Notes: generated by a model from the letters alone, not told the origin. A stretch of 15,309 bases of DNA from Colimorpha sp045222795 (GCA_045222795.1 JBGUZF010000029.1:1-15309), one strand, 5' to 3'. Counted from the first letter of the stretch, positions 6,153 to 12,494 are shown. Numbers and translations are program-made.

Positions 6153-6168
6153 TTTTTGTTTTCGGACA

Positions 6169-6270
6169 ATGCTTTCGCGTCAAAAGCTTTTTGTTCCACC
6201 GACTCTTTTGTCGTCGGCCACTCCCGCTTGCTTCTTTTACACGACCCGAAACCGCATTGCCCCAAAGTGA
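6169..6270 (+). CDS. Possible 33-aa leader ORF after the riboswitch
   Basis: An ATG 17 bases after the aptamer opens a 33-codon frame (starts MLSRQKLFVPP, ends RNRIAPK) closed by TGA at 6268. Its start is where a cobalamin riboswitch usually hides the ribosome site of its gene, so it may be a translated leader peptide, or chance, or what is left of a gene that the riboswitch once controlled. A 7-bp hairpin with two G-U pairs (6254-6260 with 6267-6273) overlaps its stop. No protein family is recognised. Confidence 0.35.
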   Translation: MLSRQKLFVPPTLLSSATPACFFYTTRNRIAPK

Positions 6271-6307
6271 TGCAGTAGCTTGAAGTATAACGTAAAACAT
6301 AGCAAAT

Positions 6308-7618
6308 ATGAACTGGAAAGACGACTACAGAAGAAAAGTGTCAAAGCCCGAAGCGGCTATCAAAGACATCCACGACGGCCAGTGTGTGGTCATGGGCCAC
6401 GCCGCCGCCGCACCCCGATTGATTCAGCAAACCCTCGCCGACCATTGCGAGGACTACAACGACGTGCTTATCTTCCACATGACCACCCTCGGCGACAACC
6501 CCTGCTACAAGCCCCAGTGCTTCGGCCATTTCCGCCACGTGAGCAACTTCCTCTCAGCCAACTCCCGCGAGGTCATCGAGCGCCGCGAGGGCGATTTCTT
6601 CCCCGCCTACTTCAAAGACGTCCCTGCCATGATCGGCAACGACATACCCTGCGATGTGGCTGTGTTCCAGACAACGCCCCCCAACGCCGAAGGCTACTGC
6701 TCGCTCGGCGTCAGCTGCGACTATGCCCACGCCGCCATCCGCGCCGCCAAGACGGTAATCATCGAAACCAACGAACTGATGCCCTTCACCCACGGCGACA
6801 CTCTGATCCATGTCTCGCAGGTCAACCATATCATCCCCTGCGCCTACCGCCTGCAGGAGCTCAACCTGCCCGAACCAGGCGACGTCGAACTCGCCATCGG
6901 CCGCAACTGCGCCTCGCTCGTCGCCGATGGCTCCACACTCCAGCTCGGCATCGGCGCCATCCCCGACGCCGTCCTCCAGTCGCTCTCCGACAAGAACGAC
7001 CTCGGCATCCACTCCGAGATGTTCTCCAACGGCGTGATGGACCTCATGAAACGTGGCGTCATCAACGGCCGCCGCAAGACGCTCCACCGCGGCAAGGCCG
7101 TCGTCACCTTCATCATGGGCTCGCGCGAGCTCTACGACTTCGTCGACGACAACCCCGACGTCGAGTTCCACCCTGTCGACTACGTCAACAGCCCCCTCGT
7201 CATCGCCAAGAACGACCGCATGATCTCCATCAACTCCTGCCTCGAGGTCGACCTGCAGGGTCAGGTGGCCAGCGAGACCATCGGCATACGGCAGTACAGC
7301 GGCGTCGGCGGCCAGGTCGACTTCATCCGTGGCGCCTCGCTGGCTCGCGAGGGCAAAGCTATCATCGCCATGCGCAGCACCGCCGCCAAGGGCACCATCT
7401 CGCGCATCAAACCCTTCCTCCCCCAAGGCGCCGCCGTCAGCACCTCGCGCAACGACGTCGACTACATCGTCACCGAGTACGGCGTCGCACGCCTCAAAGG
7501 ACGCACCCTTCAGCACCGCGCCGAAGATCTTATCCGCATCGCACACCCCGACTTCCGCCCCATGCTCATCGAAGAGTACGAGCAGCGCTTCAAATGCTCC
7601 TGGCGGCCGGAAGATTGA
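6308..7618 (+). CDS. Acetyl-CoA hydrolase/CoA-transferase family (4-hydroxybutyrate / succinate / propionate CoA-transferase type)
   Basis: A 436-residue cytoplasmic enzyme of the family I CoA-transferases related to Cat1, Cat2 and AbfT. Signatures: GIGAIPDAVL (214-223); HSEMFSNGVMDL (235-246), whose Glu237 should be the catalytic glutamate that carries CoA; GQVASETIG followed by YSGVGGQVDFIRGA (318-343); and TSRNDVDYIVTEYGVARLKGRT (379-400). Length and motif order are normal for the AbfT group. Acyl specificity cannot be read from motifs; in Bacteroidales such enzymes move CoA between acetate, succinate, propionate, butyrate or 4-hydroxybutyrate. It is the only long ORF behind the cobalamin riboswitch, separated from it by about 155 bases. 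It converges on the TonB receptor gene with only nine bases between the stops. Confidence 0.93.
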   Translation: MNWKDDYRRKVSKPEAAIKDIHDGQCVVMGHAAAAPRLIQQTLADHCEDYNDVLIFHMTTLGDNPCYKPQCFGHFRHVSNFLSANSREVIERREGDFFPAYFKDVPAMIGNDIPCDVAVFQTTPPNAEGYCSLGVSCDYAHAAIRAAKTVIIETNELMPFTHGDTLIHVSQVNHIIPCAYRLQELNLPEPGDVELAIGRNCASLVADGSTLQLGIGAIPDAVLQSLSDKNDLGIHSEMFSNGVMDLMKRGVINGRRKTLHRGKAVVTFIMGSRELYDFVDDNPDVEFHPVDYVNSPLVIAKNDRMISINSCLEVDLQGQVASETIGIRQYSGVGGQVDFIRGASLAREGKAIIAMRSTAAKGTISRIKPFLPQGAAVSTSRNDVDYIVTEYGVARLKGRTLQHRAEDLIRIAHPDFRPMLIEEYEQRFKCSWRPED

Positions 7619-7627
7619 AGTCTGATA

Positions 7628-9694
7628 TCAGATATTCAGCTTTGCGCCGAACATTAGGGTTCGCGGCAGCGCGGGACCATAGATATAGGCGGCGTCGCGC
7701 TCCTGTCCGCTGTCGAGGTCGCGCTGGTAGCTGTTGAGCAAGTTCTGCACCCCGATGCTCAACTCCAGTTCTGTGCTCTCGCCAAATGGAATGCTGTAGG
7801 CGGCCTTGAGCGAGAGGTCGAAGAACGAGTCGGTGATGACCTTCTCCACCTCGGTGCCGCCGCTGTGCTTGCTCTCGTCGGCCACGTGGTGATACACCAG
7901 CATCGGGCCTGTAAAGATTCCCGTGGCGGTAATCTGCAGTCGTTTTACAGGGGTGTATACGCCCGTGAGGTAGGCGTAGAGGTCGGGCGTGCGCTCCATA
8001 CGGCGTTCAAACTGCCCTTCGTCCCACTCTTTCCCCTGTCCTGTGTAGAGGCTGCGCTGCCAGGTGCCGCCTATCTGCAGACGCATCTGCTCGATGGGAG
8101 AGAGGGTCATCTCCACATTCATGCCCATCACCTCGGCGCCGTCGGCATTCCTCCGCTCGTAGTGCATGTATCCACTTACGGTGTCGTCGAAAAGCAGCTC
8201 GTTGACGAAGGCATCGTTGATGCGCGTATAGAATCCCTCCACCAGCAGGTCGGCCTCGAGGCTTCCGATATGGAAGCAGTAGTCGGCCGAGCCGGTGAGC
8301 GAGTGCGACTGTTCCATGCGCAGGTCGGCGGCGTTGGTGATCTTGTACAGCTCGCCGTTGACGGCTCCCACATGCAGGTCTTCGTCGTACACCTGCGGGG
8401 CGCGGAAGCCCGAAGCGTAACCCACGCGGAGGGCGAGGTGGTCGCTGGGGGCATAGCGCAGGTTGAGGCGTGGGCTCACCACAGGCGCCTCAATCATCGT
8501 GTGCTTGTCCACGCGTCCGCCCACGAGGATGCTCCAGCGGCTGCTCTTCCACTCGTTCTGCAGGTAGGCACTCACGATGCCGATCTCTTGCTGCAGGGTG
8601 TCGGGATTATCGAGGGTGCGGTCGTTCAGGCGGTCGAGGGTATGCTCCACACCGGCGGTCAGCTCGGCAGGCATGAACCACAGGGTGTCGAAGTGGCGGC
8701 TGTAGAGGGCGCCGTAGTTGAGCGTCAAATCCTGCGTGTAACCGTAGGAGGTGCCGTAAGATTCATCGTCTTCGCGTTCGCCGTAGTAGCTCTGGCGGTC
8801 GACGTGCTGCATCGAGGCAAACAGCGACGCGTGGCGCAATCCGCTGGCGGGTAGCCAGTCCCATTTGAGGCTCGCGCTGTGTATGTCGTGTTCGCCGCCT
8901 TCGCTGATATGCGCCATCGGCGACGGCAGGTCGAAACGGTCGCCTCCGCGACGGAAGTCGTGGATGTTGTGGTATTCGAGGTTCAGCTTCGTGAAGTCGG
9001 TGGTTCTCAGGTATCCGCGGAAGCCCACCATGCGGGCCTTGAGCAACCCCACCTCCGAGTATCCGTCGCCGTTGTGGTCGTAGGGGTTGCGCTGGCGGTT
9101 GTGGCCGAAGACGGCGATGCCCGCACGGCGGTCGTCGCTCACCACCGAGGCGTTGAACGAGTTGCTGAAGTCCCAGCTCCGTCCGCCTATCAGGCTCGTG
9201 GTGTTGCCCACGCTGGCTTCGTTGTATCGCGGCTCGCGGGTGATGACATTGACAACACCCGCAATGGCGTTGCTGCCGTAGAGTGCCGAGCCGCCGCCGC
9301 GCAGCACCTCGATGCGGTCAATCAATGCCGTGGGTAGCTGGTCGAGCAGGTAGATGCCTGCCAACGCGCTGTTCACAGGGCGGCTGTCGATGAGTATCTG
9401 CGAGTAGGCCTGTCCGAGGCCGTTGATGCGCACCTCGTTGGCACCGCAGTTCTGGCAGGTGTTCTCCACCCGCAGGCCTGTGCTGAAATTCAAAGCCTGG
9501 CCGAGGTTCACGGCGCTCACGGCCTCCATCTGTCTGCCGTCTACCACACCCACCGCCGTGGGTGCTTCGCTGCGCGTGGTGGCGTGCTGTGTGGCTGTCA
9601 CCACCACCTGGCGCAGGCGTATCGTGTCGTGGTGGCTCTGCGCCGCAGCCATCAACGGCAATAGGGATATGATTATGACGATTATCTTCTTCAT
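7628..9694 (-). CDS. TonB-dependent outer-membrane receptor with CxxC in the plug
   Basis: A 688-residue protein. A signal peptide (cut near residue 19, LMAAAQ) is followed by a TonB-box-like RLRQVVVTATQ (26-36), the plug domain (about 37-155) with LIDSRPV and IEVLRGGGSALYGSNAIAGVVNVIT, and a long beta-barrel ending in MFGAKLNI. Unusual is NTCQNCGANEVRINGL: Cys80 and Cys83 lie in the plug loop that in BtuB and FecA-type receptors faces the ligand. I recall CQNCG-type receptors as a recurrent Bacteroidota group without a settled substrate. The upstream partner, rich in His and Cys, makes a metal or metal complex the most likely cargo, though the ligand is unproven. The spacer upstream (9695-9781) shows no clear promoter, so it is probably co-transcribed with that partner. 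Confidence 0.93.
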   Translation of the reverse strand: MKKIIVIIISLLPLMAAAQSHHDTIRLRQVVVTATQHATTRSEAPTAVGVVDGRQMEAVSAVNLGQALNFSTGLRVENTCQNCGANEVRINGLGQAYSQILIDSRPVNSALAGIYLLDQLPTALIDRIEVLRGGGSALYGSNAIAGVVNVITREPRYNEASVGNTTSLIGGRSWDFSNSFNASVVSDDRRAGIAVFGHNRQRNPYDHNGDGYSEVGLLKARMVGFRGYLRTTDFTKLNLEYHNIHDFRRGGDRFDLPSPMAHISEGGEHDIHSASLKWDWLPASGLRHASLFASMQHVDRQSYYGEREDDESYGTSYGYTQDLTLNYGALYSRHFDTLWFMPAELTAGVEHTLDRLNDRTLDNPDTLQQEIGIVSAYLQNEWKSSRWSILVGGRVDKHTMIEAPVVSPRLNLRYAPSDHLALRVGYASGFRAPQVYDEDLHVGAVNGELYKITNAADLRMEQSHSLTGSADYCFHIGSLEADLLVEGFYTRINDAFVNELLFDDTVSGYMHYERRNADGAEVMGMNVEMTLSPIEQMRLQIGGTWQRSLYTGQGKEWDEGQFERRMERTPDLYAYLTGVYTPVKRLQITATGIFTGPMLVYHHVADESKHSGGTEVEKVITDSFFDLSLKAAYSIPFGESTELELSIGVQNLLNSYQRDLDSGQERDAAYIYGPALPRTLMFGAKLNI

Positions 9695-9701
9695 GTAATA
9701 T

Positions 9702-9737
9702 ATTGCTAAATGATAAATACTCTAGCAATCCTAGGAT
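9702..9737. repeat. Inverted repeats in the spacer before the TonB receptor
   Basis: ATTGCTA (9702-9708) and TAGCAAT (9723-9729) are perfect inverted arms with a 14-base spacer. They overlap a 10-base palindrome ATCCTAGGAT (9728-9737). Both lie within 45 bases of the receptor's start codon and could be an operator or an RNA hairpin in the two-gene transcript. Confidence 0.45.
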
Positions 9738-9781
9738 AACTAGAAATGTTGGAAAAACTAAATAATGCGGAAGGAAAGAGA

Positions 9782-10108
9782 CTACGCCGTCGGCGGAGCC
9801 CTCAGTTGGGCCACCCCGTGGTGCAGCTGCTTCACCACCGACTGTGTCGGCACGCTGATGCACTCTGCTGCGGGGAATAGAGCGACCTGTTGCCCCTCGT
9901 CCTGCACAAGATAACTCTGGCCGAGGAAGTCGCAATACAGGCAGTCGTGGTCGTGATGATGAGCCTCTTCTATGTGCCCGGCGCATTGCCGACAGTCGTC
10001 GTGGGCATCAATTGTCTCGTGATGCACATGCACCGATGACAGTACCACCATTGGCAAATAGCTGGCCAACAGCAAAAACGGCGCAATATGTCGCATCAAT
10101 CGGTTCAT
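9782..10108 (-). CDS. Small exported His/Cys-rich protein, putative metal-binding partner of the TonB receptor
   Basis: A 108-residue protein. Residues 1-25 are a signal peptide (MNRLMRHIAPFLLLASYLPM). Next comes a dense ligand region: HVHH (27-30), His36, CRQC (39-42), His45, then HHHDHDCLYC (50-59), giving nine histidines and four cysteines in 33 residues. The rest is a plain tail. Two CxxC pairs with clustered histidines are a typical soft-metal (Zn, Cu, Ni) binding layout. I cannot name a family. Its gene comes first in a unit with the CxxC TonB receptor, and a consensus promoter lies only 12 bases upstream, so the leader is very short; the ATG at 10096 (Met5) is an alternative start that leaves a normal signal peptide. 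Confidence 0.8.
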   Translation of the reverse strand: MNRLMRHIAPFLLLASYLPMVVLSSVHVHHETIDAHDDCRQCAGHIEEAHHHDHDCLYCDFLGQSYLVQDEGQQVALFPAAECISVPTQSVVKQLHHGVAQLRAPPTA

Positions 10109-10119
10109 CTTTCGGGCTG

Positions 10120-10150
10120 CAAAGATACTACATTTTTCGTAATCGGCAAA
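10120..10150 (-). promoter_or_regulatory. Consensus promoter of the His/Cys-rich protein-TonB receptor unit
   Basis: Read on the minus strand, TTTG (10150-10147), a 19-base spacer and TATCTTTG (10127-10120) match the Bacteroidota consensus exactly. Transcription should start about 5-7 bases before the ATG at 10108. Confidence 0.8.
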
Positions 10151-10158
10151 TCACATTT

Positions 10159-10197
10159 CGCGTGGTTAGCAACCATAGCCCTGGAGCTAACCACGCG
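10159..10197. repeat. Perfect 12-bp inverted repeat upstream of the metal-uptake promoter
   Basis: CGCGTGGTTAGC (10159-10170) and GCTAACCACGCG (10186-10197) are perfect complements around a 15-base spacer; outside a 3x3 mismatch, CACA and TGTG extend the stem. It sits eight bases upstream of the -33 box of the minus-strand promoter and 36 bases after the stop of the ECF gene. No T-run follows on either strand, so it is not a standard terminator; an operator is possible. Confidence 0.7.
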
Positions 10198-10205
10198 GTG
10201 TGTGG

Positions 10206-10247
10206 TAATTCTTAATTCTTAATTTTTAATTTTTAATTCTTGATTTT
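10206..10247. repeat. Heptanucleotide array, TAATTCT/TAATTTT type, overlapping a gene end
   Basis: Six 7-base units in phase: TAATTCT twice, TAATTTT twice, TAATTCT, TGATTTT. The units from 10233 on encode, on the minus strand, the last residues (about IKIKN) and the TAA stop of the ECF S-component gene. Confidence 0.75.
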
Positions 10248-10799
10248 AATCACTTTCATCGCCAGCCGTATGGCGAGGAATGCGACGGGGATTGTCAGCA
10301 CCAGCACGACAACCAGCACGGGGATGTTCTCGATTACGGGCACCATCAGCTGGTCATATCCCGCAGGCATCTCCTCGACGGCTGCCGCCAGCGAGCCCTC
10401 GGTGTCCGTCCACCAGTGCGCCGTGTAGGCGAAGAACGAGAAGGCGAAGGGCAGGAAGCTCCAGCGCACTCCTTTCAAAGTATCATACCCATTGACCTTG
10501 CGGAGTATCTCCGCCAATGCCGTCAGCACCACAATGCCGATAAGGAAGGCCACGTCGGCCTCGCCGGCTATCAGGAAAAGCACCGCTACGAAGCCGTTCA
10601 AGGCTGTCGCTGCCCCGAAGCGGGGTAGGAGGGTGCAGGTATAGAGATAGATGAACGCCGTCAGCAGCGGCAACAGTACGCCGACATAGGCGTAGCACGC
10701 AGGATGGATGATGCCGCTCGTGGCACCGAGGATGAAGGTCAGCAGGTAAGCCACCGCCATCAAGATGATCTTAATTGTTGTTTTCATGGCTTTAGTCAT
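10233..10799 (-). CDS. MptD-type (Trep_Strep) putative ECF transporter S-component
   Basis: A 188-residue membrane protein with about five or six hydrophobic segments (about 6-26, 33-55, 61-93, 113-126, 157-182). The GYDTLKGVRWSFLPFAFSFFAYTAHWW block (about 103-129) and MPAGYDQLMVPVIENI near 143-158 resemble the TIGR02185 group annotated as MptD-type ECF S-components, membrane proteins that would bind a small molecule for an energy-coupling-factor transporter. I place it from memory of the family pattern. No ECF ATPase or T-component is in the window, so it would need shared modules elsewhere. It overlaps the preceding 4-TM gene by 8 bases. An ATG at 10787 (Met5) is an alternative start. Its C terminus is encoded by a heptamer array. 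Confidence 0.65.
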   Translation of the reverse strand: MTKAMKTTIKIILMAVAYLLTFILGATSGIIHPACYAYVGVLLPLLTAFIYLYTCTLLPRFGAATALNGFVAVLFLIAGEADVAFLIGIVVLTALAEILRKVNGYDTLKGVRWSFLPFAFSFFAYTAHWWTDTEGSLAAAVEEMPAGYDQLMVPVIENIPVLVVVLVLTIPVAFLAIRLAMKVIKIKN

Positions 10800-11190
10800 T
10801 TCGTTTTAACAGACGTAGTGAATAGACGAACAGGAAGATGCCCAGGGCGACCATCACGGGATGGATGAGCAGCTGCACGGGGCTGAACTCCATGAGCAGC
10901 TCGGTGGCGTGAAAGAGATTGAAGAGCATCATCAGCGCGGCTAGCACGAGGTTGATGACACGCATGGCCTTGCAGCTGCGGTAGTTCATGCAAAGCAGGC
11001 CACACATAGGGACGAAGAAGGCCATGCCCATCATGAACAGCAGCATGCCTGTCGGTGCCTCGCCTGTAGCGTCGGGCATTGCGATGTTGGCTCCCCAGAA
11101 AGCGGGAAGCATGTCGGCCAGCATGTGCATGGCGAAGCCGACCATAATAATCACCCAGATGAGTGATACTTTAGAGACTTTTGTTTCCAT
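10792..11190 (-). CDS. Four-TM membrane protein of unknown function
   Basis: A 132-residue hydrophobic protein with four predicted membrane segments (about 8-26, 47-67, 74-94, 103-126) joined by short loops; methionine-rich in TM1-TM2 (IIMVGFAMHMLADMLP, then GMLLFMMGMAFFVPMCG). The C terminus is basic (LRLLKRND) and probably cytoplasmic. I do not recognise the family. The stop overlaps the start of the ECF S-component gene by 8 bases (ATGACTAA), so the two proteins are likely made together; a transport accessory role is inference. No convincing promoter box is visible upstream. Confidence 0.75.
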   Translation of the reverse strand: METKVSKVSLIWVIIMVGFAMHMLADMLPAFWGANIAMPDATGEAPTGMLLFMMGMAFFVPMCGLLCMNYRSCKAMRVINLVLAALMMLFNLFHATELLMEFSPVQLLIHPVMVALGIFLFVYSLRLLKRND

Positions 11191-11294
11191 TGTTACTATT
11201 TTTATTATTAATTGTTATACATTCATCATTCTTAACTCCTCCCCTCTGCCTGGCTCCGCAGGAGACACGGCCTGCGACCGCAGTGGAGCAAACC

Positions 11295-11350
11295 ATTAAT
11301 CATTAATCATTAATCATTAACCATTAACCATTAATCACTTTTCACTTTTC
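11295..11350. repeat. Heptanucleotide array, ATTAATC changing to ACTTTTC
   Basis: Eight units in phase: ATTAATC three times, ATTAACC twice, ATTAATC, ACTTTTC twice. Two different 7-mer flavours join without loss of phase. Confidence 0.85.
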
Positions 11351-11553
11351 AATGGTCGCTTCGCTGACTCGCTACATTTAATTAAATTCTGCGGTGCTCG
11401 CAGGCATACCACAAAATCTTTCGAAAATCTTTAAAATAACTAGAAAATGAATTCTCTAGGCAAGCAAAGTCCGCGACAAAAAGCAATTGTCTTTGCACTA
11501 CACAGCACTCCCTGGCACTCCCTTGCACTACCAAAGAAAGAAGCATCCTCTTC

Positions 11554-11588
11554 ACTTAACACTAAACACTTAACACTTAACACTCACA
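11554..11588. repeat. Heptanucleotide array, ACTTAAC type
   Basis: Five units: ACTTAAC, ACTAAAC, ACTTAAC twice, ACTCACA. A separate TCCTCAT doublet at about 11599-11612 includes the stop codon of the methyltransferase gene. Confidence 0.75.
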
Positions 11589-11608
11589 ACTTCCCCGCTC
11601 CTCATTCC

Positions 11609-12235
11609 TCATTTTTCCCCCATCACGCATAGCCAGTGTTTCTGCTCGTCGGTGTTGACGGCGATCTCCTTGAAGCCCGCGGCGGTGAGGTGCGTGCGCA
11701 GCTCGTCGGGCGTGTAGGTGTGCATGCCCTCGATCATCTTCTCCCACTTCTCGTTGTTGCCCGTCAGGCCGTCGTCCTCGTTGACGATGACGAATCGGCC
11801 GCCATCTTTCAGCACCCGGTGCACACCGCGGAAGCACTCCTCTATCCTCGGCCAGAAATAGACGGTCTCGAAGGCCGTCACGAGGTCGAACTCACCGTCC
11901 CCGAAGGGCAGCGCGTCGGCACTACCCTCCACCACCTTGCAGCGTCCTGCGGCTATAGCAGAGGCGTTCACCTCGCGCGATTTCTTCACCGACACGGGCG
12001 AGTAGTCGATGCCCGTCACCGTCCCCTTGGGGCAGCGACCCAGCAGCCGTGCTATATTGGCACCGCCGCCGCAACCCACGTCGAGTGCGTTGGCTGTATC
12101 ATCGATAGTCACAAATTCCAGCCCCCATTCCGCCATGCGGGCGTGCGAGCCGCCGTTCATTCCGTTCACCATCATGCGCCCGAAGAAACCCTCAGGCTTG
12201 CGCGTGTTGCTAAAAATCTTGCTTTGTAGTCCCAT
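11609..12235 (-). CDS. Class I SAM-dependent methyltransferase (methyltransferase type 11)
   Basis: A 208-residue cytoplasmic protein. Motif I is LDVGCGGGANIARLL (51-65), the acidic loop after strand 2 is GIDYS (75-79), then EGSADALPFGDGEFDLVTAFETVYFWP (103-129) and the post-motif RVLKDGGRFVIVNE (140-153). This is the UbiE/MenG-like layout of PF08241. The N-terminal KPEGFFGRMMVNGMNGGSHARMAEWG is the lid that would bind the acceptor; the HxxMxxWG pattern is common in small uncharacterised Bacteroidota and Clostridial methyltransferases. The substrate cannot be named. The gene stands alone, divergent from rpmE2, with a possible -7 box at 12303-12310. Confidence 0.92.
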   Translation of the reverse strand: MGLQSKIFSNTRKPEGFFGRMMVNGMNGGSHARMAEWGLEFVTIDDTANALDVGCGGGANIARLLGRCPKGTVTGIDYSPVSVKKSREVNASAIAAGRCKVVEGSADALPFGDGEFDLVTAFETVYFWPRIEECFRGVHRVLKDGGRFVIVNEDDGLTGNNEKWEKMIEGMHTYTPDELRTHLTAAGFKEIAVNTDEQKHWLCVMGEK

Positions 12236-12302
12236 AGTTTATTGTTTAATTGTTTAGAAAGTCAGTTTTTTATCCATAATATTGCAGTTTTTAATCCTGC
12301 TG

Positions 12303-12310
12303 CAAAATTA
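12303..12310 (-). promoter_or_regulatory. -7 promoter box (TAATTTTG) for the methyltransferase
   Basis: The minus strand reads TAATTTTG, fitting TAnnTTTG, about 68 bases before the ATG at 12235. The -33 region has only a partial match (ATTG, about 20 bases upstream). Confidence 0.5.
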
Positions 12311-12405
12311 CGCCCCTCCCGCCGACCTCGCAATACCTAGAAATGGGGATTTTATATGCAGCGAATACGTATGGCCTGCATTGTCAACTAAAAATAAATT
12401 TTTTT

Positions 12406-12436
12406 TTTGCCAGTTTGGAAAATAGTTGTATCTTTG
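12406..12436 (+). promoter_or_regulatory. Consensus promoter of rpmE2
   Basis: TTTG at 12406-12409, a 19-base spacer, and TATCTTTG at 12429-12436 match the Bacteroidota consensus exactly. A T-run lies directly upstream. The predicted start near 12442 leaves a leader of about 67 bases. Confidence 0.85.
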
Positions 12437-12469
12437 CAGCACGAAAATTAGAACCGAATTATAAACAAT

Positions 12470-12494
12470 CGTCTAACAAACAACGGGTTAGACG
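12470..12494 (+). promoter_or_regulatory. Leader hairpin of rpmE2, candidate autoregulatory site
   Basis: CGTCTAAC (12470-12477) pairs perfectly with GTTAGACG (12487-12494) around the 9-base loop AAACAACGG, 15 bases before the ATG. It is followed by an A-rich ribosome-loading stretch (GCAAAAAAGAAGAAA). Leaders of L31 genes in other phyla carry feedback structures. Confidence 0.55.

Larger units (their letters stand above)
11191..11608. other. 418-base repeat-rich spacer without a gene
   Basis: This lies between the 4-TM gene and the methyltransferase gene. It holds two heptamer arrays (11295-11350 and 11554-11588), GC-rich hairpin-like pieces (about 11240-11287 and 11390-11412, the latter carrying GGTATGCC on the minus strand as in the 3654/4667 repeat), and a short element AGTCCGCGACA (11468-11478) also found at 3626-3636. 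A 61-codon frame at 11447 is low in complexity and not believed. Confidence 0.7.

Noticed and set aside
5786..6265. 159-codon minus-strand frame across the riboswitch region
   Set aside because: The region is explained by a promoter and a B12 aptamer on the + strand; the protein has no recognisable motif.
6554..7546. 330-codon minus-strand frame opposite the CoA-transferase
   Set aside because: Antisense shadow with Val/Asp/Gly bias and no family motif.
6280..7737. 485-codon plus-strand frame overlapping the CoA-transferase
   Set aside because: Arg/Pro/His-rich protein in the +2 frame of a well-supported gene; no domain, and it runs into the TonB gene.
7865..8854. 329-codon plus-strand frame opposite the TonB receptor
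   Set aside because: Antisense shadow; the receptor's plug and barrel motifs are on the minus strand.
7628..9694. The TonB receptor as the B12-riboswitch-controlled BtuB
   Set aside because: The riboswitch is on the opposite strand and at the far (3') end of the receptor gene; the receptor unit has its own promoter at 10120-10150.
11447..11632. 61-codon plus-strand frame
   Set aside because: Low-complexity protein from a repeat-filled spacer, including a heptamer array; no promoter or ribosome site.
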